This document shows positions 48,816 through 59,043 of a stretch of 64,000 bases of DNA, in pieces; positions within the stretch are counted from its first letter, which is position 1, and the number at the start of each line of letters is the position of its first letter. The stretch is from Hyphomonadaceae bacterium (GTDB taxonomy: Bacteria > Pseudomonadota > Alphaproteobacteria > Caulobacterales > Aquidulcibacteraceae). Position numbers and translations under genes: made by a program. The notes beneath the pieces were generated by a model that searched no databases, had not been told where the DNA came from, and was given only the letters and a program-made list of their open reading frames with translations. Location of the stretch: assembly GCA_022843225.1 (NCBI GenBank), contig JALHOC010000008.1, positions 1-64,000 of the forward strand, read 5' to 3'.

Positions 48816-49694
48816 TCAAGCCGAGGGCAGCGGAATAAACTCCCGCTCGTCCCCCGGCACGGCGCCGAAGCGGCCAGCTTTCCAGTCGTCCTTGGCCTGC
48901 TCGATGCGCTCTTTGCGCGAGGAAACGAAATTCCACCACATGTGGCGGGGTCCGTCGAGGGCAGCGCCCCCCAAAAGCATGAAGCGCGACGGCTGGAGCG
49001 CCCGGATCGTGTTGCGGTCGCCAGGCCGGAACACAAGCAAGCGCCCGGGCGCGAAGCGATCGCCCGCGATGTCGATCTCGCCCTCCACCAGATAAAGTGC
49101 GCGCTCTTCATGCTCGGCGTCGAGCGGCAACAAGGCGCCTGCATCTAGCCGCGCATCGGCGTAGAACAAGTCTGACAAAACCCGCACTGGCGCACGCGCG
49201 CCATAGAGCGCGCCCGCGATCACGCGCACCTCCGCGCCCGGCGTCTCGATCAAAGGCAATGTGGGTTTGGGATGGTGCGCGAAGCTCGGTGCGCTTTCCT
49301 CTTCCGCCGCAGGCAGCGCCACCCAAGCCTGCAGGCCCGACACATCCGAGCCCGCCGCGCGCACGTCCGGCGCGGTGCGTTCTGAGTGCGCGATGCCGCG
49401 CCCGGCGCTCATCCAATTCACATCACCGGGCCGGATAGTTTGCGCGGACCCAAGCGTATCGCGATGCAAAATCTCGCCCGCGTACAGATACGTCACCGTG
49501 GCGAGATTGATGTGCGGGTGCGGACGCACGTCCATGCCGTGGCCGGGCGGAAATGTCGCCGGCCCCATCTGATCGAGAAACACAAACGGCCCGACCATAC
49601 GCCGCTCCACCGCAGGCAACGCGCGCCGCACCTCGAACCCGCCAACATCGCGCGCACGGGGAATTATGACCATATCAAGTGCGGAATTGCTCAC
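48816..49694 (-). CDS. Pirin family protein
   Basis: [62 protein letters not shown]...[15 protein letters not shown] start at 49694. Confidence 0.95.
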   Translation of the reverse strand: MSNSALDMVIIPRARDVGGFEVRRALPAVERRMVGPFVFLDQMGPATFPPGHGMDVRPHPHINLATVTYLYAGEILHRDTLGSAQTIRPGDVNWMSAGRGIAHSERTAPDVRAAGSDVSGLQAWVALPAAEEESAPSFAHHPKPTLPLIETPGAEVRVIAGALYGARAPVRVLSDLFYADARLDAGALLPLDAEHEERALYLVEGEIDIAGDRFAPGRLLVFRPGDRNTIRALQPSRFMLLGGAALDGPRHMWWNFVSSRKERIEQAKDDWKAGRFGAVPGDEREFIPLPSA

Positions 49695-50569
49695 GCCGCA
49701 TTCTTCCGTCGGGTGAGCGCGGAGAAGTCGGCGATCAGTTGTTCGGTCATGGCCGCCGGCTTGAAGTTCATGCCCGCGATTTCGCGGATCGGTGTGATCT
49801 CCGCGGCCGATCCGGTGAGAAAGCATTCGCTGAACGTCGCCAGCTCGTTCGGCCAGATCGCGCGTTCGATCACCTCAATGCCGCGTTGACGCGCGAGCGC
49901 AATCACGGTCTGGCGCGTCAACCCGTTCAGGAAGCAGTCCGGCGTTGGCGTATGGATCACGCCATCGCGGATGAAGAAAATGTTGGCCCCGGTGGCTTCC
50001 GCGATCTGGCCGCGCCAATCGAACATCAGCGCGTCGTCGAAGCCGGCATCCGTCGCGGCATGGCGGGACAACGTGCAAATCATGTAAAGACCTGCCGCCT
50101 TGGCGTTCGCGGGCGCGGTGTCGGGCGCGGGTCTGCGCCACGGCGCGATCATCAGCCTTATGCCCTTCATCTTGTCGGCGAAGTAATCACCCCACACCCA
50201 AGCGCTCACCGCCACATGCACGTCGTCGCGCTTGGCCGACACGCCCATTTGCTCCGAGCCGCGCCAAGCAAGCGCGCGCACATAGCAATTCGGGAAGCCC
50301 TGCTTCTGCACTAACTCCCGCTTCACACGGTCGAGTTCCTCGACACTGTACGGGACTTCGAAGCCCAAGATTTTCGCCGAGAAGTGCAGCCGTTCGCTAT
50401 GCTCGCGGCTCTTAAACACAACGCCGTCATAGGCGCGTTCGCCTTCGAACACGCATGAGGCATAGTGCAAGGCGTGGGTTAGCACATGGACCTTGGCGTC
50501 GCGATGGGGCACGAATGTCCCGTTCATCCACACCCAGCCGTCGCGGTCGTGAAAGGGCTGCGCGGTCAT
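49691..50569 (-). CDS. ilvE: Branched-chain amino acid aminotransferase
   Basis: [58 protein letters not shown]. Confidence 0.93.
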   Translation of the reverse strand: MTAQPFHDRDGWVWMNGTFVPHRDAKVHVLTHALHYASCVFEGERAYDGVVFKSREHSERLHFSAKILGFEVPYSVEELDRVKRELVQKQGFPNCYVRALAWRGSEQMGVSAKRDDVHVAVSAWVWGDYFADKMKGIRLMIAPWRRPAPDTAPANAKAAGLYMICTLSRHAATDAGFDDALMFDWRGQIAEATGANIFFIRDGVIHTPTPDCFLNGLTRQTVIALARQRGIEVIERAIWPNELATFSECFLTGSAAEITPIREIAGMNFKPAAMTEQLIADFSALTRRKNAA

Positions 50570-50742
50570 GCCTGGAACTCCTCAAAGCGTTGCCGCAGGC
50601 CAAGACGTGACCTCACGGGGACAGATTTTCAGCAGAACGTCTAGACTGCAACAAGATGCTCAATCAAGCTGGGCTGAAACTGAAACACCTTGCCCCCTGC
50701 AGCGCCCTACCCGATGATTTCTACCCCAAAGCCCGTCCAAAT

Positions 50743-51450
50743 ATGACCACCGCCCCCGCTTTCGACGCGCTGGATCGCCCGCCGCACCTCCTCTTGGTGG
50801 ACGACGACGATCGCATTCGCGAACTGCTCAAACGCTATCTGACACAAGCCGGCGCGCGCGTGTCGGCGGCCTCCGACGCCGCCGCCGCACGCCGCTTGAT
50901 CGCGGCGATGGATTTTGACCTGCTGATCCTGGACGTGATGATGCCCGTCGAGGACGGCTTCTCGCTGGCCGAGAGCGTGCGGCGCACATCGAAAGTCCCG
51001 ATCGTGTTGTTGACTGCGCGCGGTATGCCGGAAGATCGCATCCGCGGCCTTTCCATCGGCGCCGATGATTACGTGCCAAAGCCGTTCGAACCGGCAGAGC
51101 TGACGTTGCGCATCAACGCCATTCTACGCCGCACGATCGCCAATCGCGGCGAGGCGCCCGAGATCGTGACCTTCGGCGCTTTCGCGTTCAACAGCGCACG
51201 CGGGGAGCTAACGCGGGATAGCGCGCCCATGCGCCTTACCGAAGCAGAGGTCTCGCTGCTGCGGGTTTTGGCGGCGCGCCCCGGCGAGGTCGTCAGCCGC
51301 GAAGACCTTGCGCGGCGCACGGGCGCTGGCCTCGAACGTTCGGTGGACGTTCAAGTCACCCGCCTACGCCGCAAGATCGAGATCGACGCTCGCGCCCCTG
51401 TATTCCTACAAACTGTGCGGGGCGTCGGCTACAGATTGGCGGCGGATTAG
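50743..51450 (+). CDS. OmpR-family response regulator
   Basis: HLLLVDDDDRIRELLKRYL, DLLILDVMMPVEDG, KPFEPAEL; winged-helix RSVDVQVTRLRRKIE; start trimmed. Confidence 0.95.
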   Translation: MTTAPAFDALDRPPHLLLVDDDDRIRELLKRYLTQAGARVSAASDAAAARRLIAAMDFDLLILDVMMPVEDGFSLAESVRRTSKVPIVLLTARGMPEDRIRGLSIGADDYVPKPFEPAELTLRINAILRRTIANRGEAPEIVTFGAFAFNSARGELTRDSAPMRLTEAEVSLLRVLAARPGEVVSREDLARRTGAGLERSVDVQVTRLRRKIEIDARAPVFLQTVRGVGYRLAAD

Positions 51451-52790
51451 TGACCGCGAACCAGCTTCCCCGTATGCGCGACATCCTGCCTAAAGGCCTG
51501 TACTGGCGCACCGCGCTGATCATCATTGTGCCCGCCGCTCTGCTGCAAATCCTGATCACATTGGTCTTCCTTGACGATCATTGGCGGCTCACCTCCAAGC
51601 GCATGAGCCAAGCGATGGCGGGGGAAGTCACGCTGCTGCTGCAGACCTATCAAGCCGATCCCACGCCAGAGAATTTCGAGCGCGTGCGTCAAATGGCCGA
51701 GAGCCCGCTCGGCTTTCAGCTTACACTCGATGCCGACGGGCCGCTTGAGCGCGCGCCTTGCGGTCGTTCGCGCAGCGTGTTCGTCGATCGATATCTTTTG
51801 GAGCCGCTGATCAACGAGTTCGGGCAAACCATCTGGTACGACCCCACCTGCCCCGGCCGCTACGTGTTTTTGCGGATCGCAGCGGGTGACGGCGCAGTCT
51901 TCGAGATCACAGCGCGGCGCGATCGCGTGCAGGCGCGCTCGGGGCCGCTGTTTGTCACCTGGGTGATCTTCGGCACCACGTTCTTCTGCTTGGTGTCGAT
52001 CCTATTCATCCGCAGTCAGGTTCGCCCCATCGAAAAGCTCGCCGACGCCATGGAACGCTTTGGTCGCGGCGAAGATGCGGGTCACTTCCGCGTGCGCGGC
52101 GCCCGAGAGGTGCGCGGCGCGACCCACGCCTTCTTTGACATGCGCCAGCGCATCAAGCGTCACATCGAACAGCGCGCGCAATTGCTCGCTGGCGTCAGCC
52201 ACGATCTGCGCACGCCGCTGACGCGACTGAAATTACAGCTCGAATTGATGCCGGCTTCGGCTGAAATCGATGACGCCAAACGCGACCTCGCTGAAATGGC
52301 CGAGACGCTCGATGAGTACCTTGCGTTCGCCAAGGGGCTCTCGGAAGAGGCGCCTGAACAGGTCGATCTCGCGCGTTTGGTCAGAGACATCGTCGGCGAC
52401 GCCGCGCGAACCGGCGCCAACATCGCCGTAACGCAGAGCGGCGATGTTGGCGCCACCGGGCGGACGCGGGCGCTCAAGCGCTGTCTCAATAACCTGATCG
52501 ACAACGCGGCGGCCCACGGCGATCAAGTCCGCGTGGAGGTCCACGGCGGCGACGGATTCGTGACGGTGTCCGTCGACGACAACGGCCCTGGCATTGCCGA
52601 AGATCAATATGAGGAAGCGTTCCGGCCATTCTCGCGGCTGGATGAGACCCGCTCGCGCAACCAGAAAGGCGTTGGCCTCGGCCTGGCCATCGCCCGCGAC
52701 GTGGCGCGCGGCCATGGCGGCGACGTTACGTTATCCACAAGTCCGCTCGGTGGATTGCGCGCCACCCTGCGATTACCACGCCCGGCCTGA
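51450..52790 (+). CDS. Sensor histidine kinase (EnvZ-like)
   Basis: Two TM segments, HAMP, AGVSHDLRTPLTRLKLQLEL H-box, NLIDNAAAHG, DNGPGI, GVGLGLAI; GTG start overlapping the RR stop. Confidence 0.95.
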   Translation: MTANQLPRMRDILPKGLYWRTALIIIVPAALLQILITLVFLDDHWRLTSKRMSQAMAGEVTLLLQTYQADPTPENFERVRQMAESPLGFQLTLDADGPLERAPCGRSRSVFVDRYLLEPLINEFGQTIWYDPTCPGRYVFLRIAAGDGAVFEITARRDRVQARSGPLFVTWVIFGTTFFCLVSILFIRSQVRPIEKLADAMERFGRGEDAGHFRVRGAREVRGATHAFFDMRQRIKRHIEQRAQLLAGVSHDLRTPLTRLKLQLELMPASAEIDDAKRDLAEMAETLDEYLAFAKGLSEEAPEQVDLARLVRDIVGDAARTGANIAVTQSGDVGATGRTRALKRCLNNLIDNAAAHGDQVRVEVHGGDGFVTVSVDDNGPGIAEDQYEEAFRPFSRLDETRSRNQKGVGLGLAIARDVARGHGGDVTLSTSPLGGLRATLRLPRPA

Positions 52791-52872
52791 CTTCCCTTTC
52801 CGGGCGATTGCAATATGGTCGCGCTCCCGCGTGCCTATCCGGGCACGGCGGACAAGACATCTGGGCCGCTTC

Positions 52873-54246
52873 ATGTGGGACAGCTCCCCTCAACCTGACT
52901 GGACACGCGCGCGCATCTGCATCGATTTCGGCACGGCGTTGTCGAAGGCGAGCATCTGTCTCGACCCGACGCTGCCGCTTGAAGTGGGCGTAAAGCCGTT
53001 GCCGATTGGCGGCATCTCCGGCGCCGAGCACCCGCTGCTCACGCCGTCGGTGCTCTATGTCGATGGCGGGCGGTTGTATTTCGGGCCACAGGCGCTCGAG
53101 CTCGCGCGACGCGGCGTGGAGACGGATCGCGATCCGCTGCTCTCCTTCAAGACCGTACTGGGCGCAGGCAATGTACAAGAAGCATTGGCGCAGAAAATGC
53201 CGCCTTCGATCGATCCCACCGGCACCTTCAAGGCGCGCGACGCGGTGGCGCTTTATCTCGCTTATCTCGACCAATTGATCCGCGAGGCGATCGATCTCGC
53301 GCCCAACATGCCGCCTGGCGTCGCCAATGCGCGCCGCCGCTACACTAGCCCCGTCTGGCGCGCCGGCGGCATGGTCGATCTCGCCTTCGAGGCCATTTTC
53401 AACGAAGCCGCCGCGATCTCGATCAAGCTGGGCCGGCTACTGTTGTCGCCGGAGGGCATTTCCATCGCCCAGTGCAAGGACGCGCTCGACAAAGCCGCCG
53501 CCATGCCGGGCGACGGCCTGCTTGAGAGCGGCGTGTTCGAGCCCCACGCCGCCGCCGCGGCGAGCCTGGCCTTCACCAGCGCGCCGACGCGCTTCGTCAT
53601 GGTGTTCGACATGGGCGCCGGCACCACCGACATCGCCGCCTTCGAGTTCGACGAAAGCACCGATCCGCCCATGCTCGGCGAGATCAAGGAGGCGCGCCAA
53701 TGCAGCGCGCTCGCCGGCGACGAGATCGATCGCATCCTGATCGCCCTTCTGTTCCGCAAACGCGGCCAAGAGCGCAGCCAAGCCGACGACCAGCGCGCGC
53801 TGCGCTCAACGCGGCTCTCGGCGCGCGATCTCAAGCGCGACCTCTTCACGCAAGGCAAGTGCGCGCTGAAGAATGGCTGGATCGCCACCACGATCAAGAT
53901 CAGCGACCTGCAGGAAGACCCACACTTCCGCCAATACCTCGCTGCCCTGGTTGAAACCATCGCCAAGAGCCTCGCCGCCGTCACGCAACGCGCCGAGAGC
54001 GTTGGCGCCGAAGTGGTGGATGTTGTGCTCGCTGGCGGCGGCTCGCATCTGCCGTTCTTGCCGGAGCTTGTGCGCGCCGCCGCGCACCGCGTGCGCGCAA
54101 CGGTGCGCTTGCGCGTGGGCCCGCTCTCGCCCGCTAATGCGCTCTATCAGGGCGTCGACACCTCGCTGCGCGGCGTCTTCCCGCAGATCGCGATGTCGGT
54201 CGGCGGCGCGCTGGTGGAAATGCCGGACCGCCCCGCAGCGGCTTAA
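52873..54246 (+). CDS. Atypical Hsp70/actin-fold ATPase
   Basis: CIDFGTALSKASICLDPT phosphate-1, VFDMGAGTTDIAAFEFD phosphate-2, VVLAGGGSHLPFLPELV adenosine motif; no Hsp70 substrate domain. Confidence 0.8.
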   Translation: MWDSSPQPDWTRARICIDFGTALSKASICLDPTLPLEVGVKPLPIGGISGAEHPLLTPSVLYVDGGRLYFGPQALELARRGVETDRDPLLSFKTVLGAGNVQEALAQKMPPSIDPTGTFKARDAVALYLAYLDQLIREAIDLAPNMPPGVANARRRYTSPVWRAGGMVDLAFEAIFNEAAAISIKLGRLLLSPEGISIAQCKDALDKAAAMPGDGLLESGVFEPHAAAAASLAFTSAPTRFVMVFDMGAGTTDIAAFEFDESTDPPMLGEIKEARQCSALAGDEIDRILIALLFRKRGQERSQADDQRALRSTRLSARDLKRDLFTQGKCALKNGWIATTIKISDLQEDPHFRQYLAALVETIAKSLAAVTQRAESVGAEVVDVVLAGGGSHLPFLPELVRAAAHRVRATVRLRVGPLSPANALYQGVDTSLRGVFPQIAMSVGGALVEMPDRPAAA

Positions 54247-54329
54247 GCCTCCGACGACGTGGCAGATACGTGTAGTACCAATGCTAATGCAGGCAATTCG
54301 ACGCGAAGCTCGAATCCGAAAATCGAACT

Positions 54330-56135
54330 TCAATCCCCATCCATCTTCAGCGCCGCAATAAAAGCTTCCTGCGGGATGTCGACCTTGCCGAATTGGCGCA
54401 TCTTCTTTTTGCCGGCTTTTTGTTTGTCGAGCAGCTTGCGTTTACGCGACGCGTCGCCGCCATAGCATTTCGCAGTCACGTCCTTGCGCAGCGCCGACAA
54501 TGTCTCGCGCGCAATGATGCGGCCCCCGATCGCGGCCTGGATCGGGATTTTGAACATGTGCTGCGGGATCAGCTCTTTCAGCTTCTCCACCATGGCGCGC
54601 CCGCGGCCTTCGGCGCGCGCGGCATGCACCAGCATGGAGAGCGCGTCCACCGGCTCGTCATTCACCAGGATCGACATCTTCACCAGATTGCCGGCGCGAT
54701 GATCGATCAGCTGATAATCGAAACTGGCATAACCTTTTGAGATGCTTTTCAGCCGATCGTAGAAATCGAACACGACTTCGTTCAGCGGCAGCTCGTACAC
54801 GAGCATGGCGCGCGAGCCGACATAGTTCAGCTCCTTTTGCACGCCGCGCCGATCCTGGCAGAGCTTCATGATGGCGCCGAGATACTCATCCGGCGTCAGC
54901 AATGTCGCCTTGATCCACGGCTCCTCGATCTCCTTGATGTGCACCACATCCGGCAGATCAGCGGGATTGTGCAGCTCCTTCACGTCGCCATTGTTCATGT
55001 GCACGCGATAGACAACGCTGGGCGCGGTCGCGATGAGATCGAGATCGAATTCGCGTGAGAGCCGCTCCTGGATAATCTCCAGATGCAATAGCCCAAGAAA
55101 GCCGCAACGAAAGCCGAAGCCGAGGGCGGCGGAGGTTTCCATTTCGAACGAGAAGCTCGCATCATTGAGGCGCAAGCGGCTCATAGCGGCGCGCAAATCC
55201 TCGAACTTGGCGGCGTCTACGGGGAAAAGCCCGCAGAAAACGACCGGCTGCGCCGGCTTGAAACCCGGGAGCGCGGCGGCGGTTTCGCGGCGATATTCGG
55301 TGATGGTGTCGCCGACGCGCGCGTCCGCCACTTCCTTGATCGAAGCGGTGAGCACGCCGATCTCGCCGGGGCCGAGCTCGCTGACATCCTGGCGCTTGGG
55401 GCGGAGTACGCCGAGCGTGTCAATATTGTAGTCGGCGCCGGTCTGCATCAATTTGATGCGCATGCCCTTCTTGGCGACGCCGTCGATAACACGAAACAGC
55501 ACGACGACGCCGAGATAGGAATCGTACCAAGCGTCCACGAGCAACGCTTTCAGCGGCGCGTTGGCGTCGCCGGTCTTCGGCGGCGGCAGGCGGGTAACGA
55601 TGGCTTCGAGAAGTTCCGGGATGCCCTCCCCGGTCTTGCCCGAAGCGAGGATGGCCTGGGAGGCGTCGAGGCCGATCACATCTTCGATCTGCTGCTTGAC
55701 TCGATCAGGCTCGGCGGCGGGGAGGTCGATCTTGTTCAGCACCGGGACGATGTCGAGGTCGTTGTCGAGCGCCTGGTAGACGTTCGCCAAGGTCTGTGCC
55801 TCGACGCCCTGGGAGGCGTCCACGATCAGCAGCGCGCCCTCGCAGGCCGCCAGGCTGCGGCTCACCTCATAGGCGAAGTCGACGTGGCCAGGGGTGTCCA
55901 TGAGGTTGAGGATGTAATTCTGGCCGTCCTTGGCTGTGTATTCGAGGCGCACGGTTTGGGCCTTGATCGTGATCCCGCGCTCCTTCTCGATGTCCATGGA
56001 ATCAAGCACTTGCTCGGTCATCTCGCGCGCGCTCATCGCCCCCGTCTCCTGTATGAGACGGTCGCTCAGGGTCGATTTGCCGTGGTCGATATGAGCCACG
56101 ATGGAGAAGTTGCGGATGAGGTGCTTGGGAATCAT
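54330..56135 (-). CDS. lepA: Elongation factor 4 (LepA)
   Basis: [43 protein letters not shown]; 601 aa; start trimmed to 56135. Confidence 0.97.
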   Translation of the reverse strand: MIPKHLIRNFSIVAHIDHGKSTLSDRLIQETGAMSAREMTEQVLDSMDIEKERGITIKAQTVRLEYTAKDGQNYILNLMDTPGHVDFAYEVSRSLAACEGALLIVDASQGVEAQTLANVYQALDNDLDIVPVLNKIDLPAAEPDRVKQQIEDVIGLDASQAILASGKTGEGIPELLEAIVTRLPPPKTGDANAPLKALLVDAWYDSYLGVVVLFRVIDGVAKKGMRIKLMQTGADYNIDTLGVLRPKRQDVSELGPGEIGVLTASIKEVADARVGDTITEYRRETAAALPGFKPAQPVVFCGLFPVDAAKFEDLRAAMSRLRLNDASFSFEMETSAALGFGFRCGFLGLLHLEIIQERLSREFDLDLIATAPSVVYRVHMNNGDVKELHNPADLPDVVHIKEIEEPWIKATLLTPDEYLGAIMKLCQDRRGVQKELNYVGSRAMLVYELPLNEVVFDFYDRLKSISKGYASFDYQLIDHRAGNLVKMSILVNDEPVDALSMLVHAARAEGRGRAMVEKLKELIPQHMFKIPIQAAIGGRIIARETLSALRKDVTAKCYGGDASRKRKLLDKQKAGKKKMRQFGKVDIPQEAFIAALKMDGD

Positions 56136-56203
56136 GGGGCTGGGGCGAATTTCGGGCGCTCCGCGTAGCATCAGCCCCCGCGCGCCACAATGCCGTGCGC
56201 CTG

Positions 56204-56824
56204 TCAGCTCGGCGTGAGCGCCCAATAGAGGGCGTAGAACGCCACCCAACCAAGGCCGAGCGTCAGCGCCAGCGCGCGCATGCCGACCCGAGGCTCAAGC
56301 CAGCGCGCGATCAGGGCAGGCACTAGCGCCAGAATCAGAAAGCGCGGCAAGCGCACCAGCACAGACACCAGCGCGAATGCCAGCAAAGGCGCACCGGCAT
56401 CCGGGGCGAGCACCGCGTAGAGCTTGTAGGGCGTGGTCGAGAGCGGCCCGAGCAGCGTCGCCACGGCCCAGCCGTGTTCGGCCATGGCGGCTTCGGCCGC
56501 GCGCGCCATCCCTTCGTTGATGGCGGGAACCGCGAGCACTGCGGCCCGCGCCGCCTCAGCCTGAGCGGCGCTCCAGAGGTACATGACCGTCCCGCCCAAG
56601 CCGGCGCCGAGCGCGGCCAAGCCCGACGCCAGCGCACCCGCCCGCGCGCCGCGCTTGAGGCCGATCCAACTCAAGAGAACATCAGGTACGATGAAGAACA
56701 AAGTCGCTTCCGCGAAGCCCCAGGCGAACGCGGCCAAATGCCAAAAGGGTTGCCGGTGCGTGTCGGCCATATGCATCATATGCATCTCCTGGCGTGCCCT
56801 TATCGCGAGCACGACGGCTGCCAA
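56204..56824 (-). CDS. Integral membrane protein (YqaA/DedA-like)
   Basis: [32 protein letters not shown]...[18 protein letters not shown]; several hydrophobic helices. Confidence 0.7.
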   Translation of the reverse strand: MAAVVLAIRARQEMHMMHMADTHRQPFWHLAAFAWGFAEATLFFIVPDVLLSWIGLKRGARAGALASGLAALGAGLGGTVMYLWSAAQAEAARAAVLAVPAINEGMARAAEAAMAEHGWAVATLLGPLSTTPYKLYAVLAPDAGAPLLAFALVSVLVRLPRFLILALVPALIARWLEPRVGMRALALTLGLGWVAFYALYWALTPS

Positions 56825-56898
56825 AGCGGCGCGTCAGGCTCCATTGACGCGCTAGGCCCTCTCCCCTAAACCCCGCCGACTTCTACCAGGTTTTTTGG

Positions 56899-56985
56899 GC
56901 CCGGATGGCGGAATTGGTAGACGCACCAGCTTCAGGTGCTGGCGCTCGCAAGGGCGTGGAGGTTCGAGTCCTCTTCCGGGCACCA
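56899..56985 (+). tRNA. tRNA-Leu(CAG)
   Basis: GCCCGGATGGCGGAATTGGTAGACGCACCAGCTTCAGGTGCTGG...GGAGGTTCGAGTCCTCTTCCGGGCACCA. Confidence 0.97.
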
Positions 56986-57012
56986 TTCCCCTAAAATCCA
57001 GGGCTTCGCGGC

Positions 57013-57046
57013 ATTCCGCGATATTCCAACAAATTCCAATCAATTC
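57013..57046. repeat. Four ATTC(C) repeats at exact 10-bp period between tRNA-Leu and int
   Basis: ATTCCGCGAT ATTCCAACAA ATTCCAATCA ATTCGTTGCT; repeat starts at 57013, 57023, 57033 and 57043. Confidence 0.75.
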
Positions 57047-57064
57047 GTTGCTTTTACAGGGTTT

Positions 57065-57099
57065 TTCGCCTCTCGGGCGTGATGCGCCCGGAGGGCGAA
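57065..57099. other. Imperfect 35-nt hairpin in the int leader
   Basis: TTCGCC-TCTC-GGGCG-TGATG-CGCCC-GGAG-GGCGAA. Confidence 0.5.
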
Positions 57100-57122
57100 G
57101 AAAGTGCCCATCAAAGCAGTCT

Positions 57123-57172
57123 GACGGTATTTTGTCGGTATCGGCAGACACCGCCACGAAGGCGATACCGTC
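57123..57172. promoter_or_regulatory. Inverted repeat GACGGTAT...ATACCGTC abutting the int ATG
   Basis: Perfect 8-bp arms at 57123-57130 and 57165-57172; the right arm ends one base before ATG 57173. Confidence 0.5.
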
Positions 57173-58384
57173 ATGAAGCTTTCCGACGCGAAATGCAGAA
57201 ACGCGCGGCCGAAAGAACGGCCTTACAAACTCGCGGACGGGCACGGTCTTTACTTGCTCGTGGGCGCGCACGGATCGCGCTTGTGGCGTCTCGATTATCG
57301 GTTTGATGGCAAGCGTCTGACGATGGCAATCGGCGCCTATCCAGACACAACGCTTGCCGACGCGCGCGAGGCGCGCGATGCCGCGAGAAAACATCTCCGC
57401 GATGGCCGCGATCCGATGGAGGAACGCAAAGTCTCGCGCACCGTGGCGCGCGTTGCGAGGGCGACGACGTTCGGACTCGTGGCTGATGAACTGCTCGCCA
57501 AATTGACGCGCGAGGGCAAGGCCGAGGTTACGATCGCAAAAAGGCGCTGGCTGTTACACGACCTTGGCGCTCCTCTGTGCACACGTCCCGTGGCGGCAAT
57601 CACGCCAGCGGAGGTTCTTGCACTCCTGCGCGAGGTGGAATCGAAAGGCCATTTGGAGACCGCCCGCCGGCTGCGCGCCGCAATCGGCCAAGTGATGCGG
57701 TTAGCAGTGGCGACCAATCGCGCCACAATGGATCCAACGTCTGCCCTTCGCGGCGCCATTGCATCACCGGTCGTAAAGCATCGCGCCGCGATCACCGATC
57801 CCAAGGGCGCTGGAAAATTGATGCTTGCCGTCCAAAGCTATGACCGGCCAGTCGTGCGCGCCGCTATGTTGATCATGGCTTATTGCTTTCCACGCCCGGG
57901 AGAGTGCCGGCTGGCGCGCTGGAATGACGTCGACTTCACCGCAAAGATCTGGACCATTCCAGCCGAGCGAACCAAAATGCGGCGCGAGCACAAAATCCCG
58001 CTCTCGCGTCAAGCATTAGCGACCTTTCAGGCGCTTCATGATCTTACTGGCCACGACGAAGAGAATCTTTGTTTTCCAGGACAGCGGGCGATGGACCGTC
58101 CGATCAGTGAGAATACCATCTGCGTCGCCTTAAGGACCCTCGGATTTCCAAAAGAGGAAATGAGCGCGCACGGATTCCGAGCGCTCGCCTCCACCCTTCT
58201 CCATGAGACGTCAAAGTTCTCGTCTGAAACGATCGAACGCGCGCTGGCGCATCAGGATCACGACGCCGTCCGGCGCGCCTATGCGCGGGGTCAGCATTGG
58301 GCGGATCGTATTCGGCTCATGCAATGGTGGGCCGATCGTTTGGATAAGCTGCGAGACGAAGCGCTAACGCAATTTCCGCCCTGA
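57173..58384 (+). CDS. Tyrosine recombinase / P4-type integrase (DUF4102 arm-binding domain)
   Basis: KLSDAKCRNARPKERPYKLADGHGLYLLVGAHGSRLWRLDYRFDGKRLTMAIGAYPDTTLADAREARDAARKHLRDGRDP; RPGECRLARWNDVDF, HGFRALASTLLHE, ALAHQDHDAVRRAYARG. Confidence 0.96.
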   Translation: MKLSDAKCRNARPKERPYKLADGHGLYLLVGAHGSRLWRLDYRFDGKRLTMAIGAYPDTTLADAREARDAARKHLRDGRDPMEERKVSRTVARVARATTFGLVADELLAKLTREGKAEVTIAKRRWLLHDLGAPLCTRPVAAITPAEVLALLREVESKGHLETARRLRAAIGQVMRLAVATNRATMDPTSALRGAIASPVVKHRAAITDPKGAGKLMLAVQSYDRPVVRAAMLIMAYCFPRPGECRLARWNDVDFTAKIWTIPAERTKMRREHKIPLSRQALATFQALHDLTGHDEENLCFPGQRAMDRPISENTICVALRTLGFPKEEMSAHGFRALASTLLHETSKFSSETIERALAHQDHDAVRRAYARGQHWADRIRLMQWWADRLDKLRDEALTQFPP

Positions 58385-58421
58385 TAATTTCGGGCGCAGC
58401 GCTGAGCAGCTCGGGGAGTGT

Positions 58422-58781
58422 CTAGGCACGATCGTCTGCGTCGCCGAACGCTCTTTGAGTGGCCATCGGTTTGCGAGGCTCGCTTGATGAGCGCCGAGGC
58501 GCGGAGACCTGGCTGACGAAATACTCGTCAAGGTGCGCCTGTCTATACATCGCCCGATCGCCGACATGCGTACACAGAGGGCCCGTCCCCTCGTGGAACT
58601 TCCGCGCGAGCGTTTGGGGCGCCGTTTCCAAACCGCGCTCGCTGAGGTACTGCGCGGCGTCCCGGCGCGAGAGCAGCTGACTCAAGATTTCGGTTTCCTC
58701 GTGCACCATGTCCCACTCCTTCTGAGCCTTGAGCGCCATTATCTTCTCTCTTTCGTGCGCGACCTTTGATCGTGAGCTCAT
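58422..58781 (-). CDS. Excisionase-like / HTH helix accessory protein
   Basis: LLSRRDAAQYLSERGLETAPQTLARKFHEGTGPLCTHVGDRAMYRQAHLDEYF resembles MerR/Xis-type helix-turn-helix. Confidence 0.65.
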   Translation of the reverse strand: MSSRSKVAHEREKIMALKAQKEWDMVHEETEILSQLLSRRDAAQYLSERGLETAPQTLARKFHEGTGPLCTHVGDRAMYRQAHLDEYFVSQVSAPRRSSSEPRKPMATQRAFGDADDRA

Positions 58782-58984
58782 CGTGCGCGATTCAGGTTTC
58801 GCACTCGATGAGCAGCGGCGAGCATGCGCCGCTCGGCGCGCGCATCAAGCAAACACCACAGCGAGTTGAACCTCGCATCGCGCATAAATTTACAGAGCGC
58901 TGCGCACGCCGCTGTCCCTGTTGTGCGACAGCGCGCTATTGCGTTGCGTTCCGTTGTCGTCTGCTCGCGGTACATGTTTCCCAG

Positions 58985-59016
58985 TGTTGCCTTGCGTTTC
59001 TTAAACGCAGAGGCAA
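58985..59016 (-). terminator. 13-bp hairpin downstream of the relaxase gene
   Basis: GTTGCC-t-TGCGTTT-CTT-AAACGCA-ga-GGCAAC; no T-tract. Confidence 0.5.
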
Positions 59017-59043
59017 CAATTCCCGCCTCACGAGAAAGATCAT

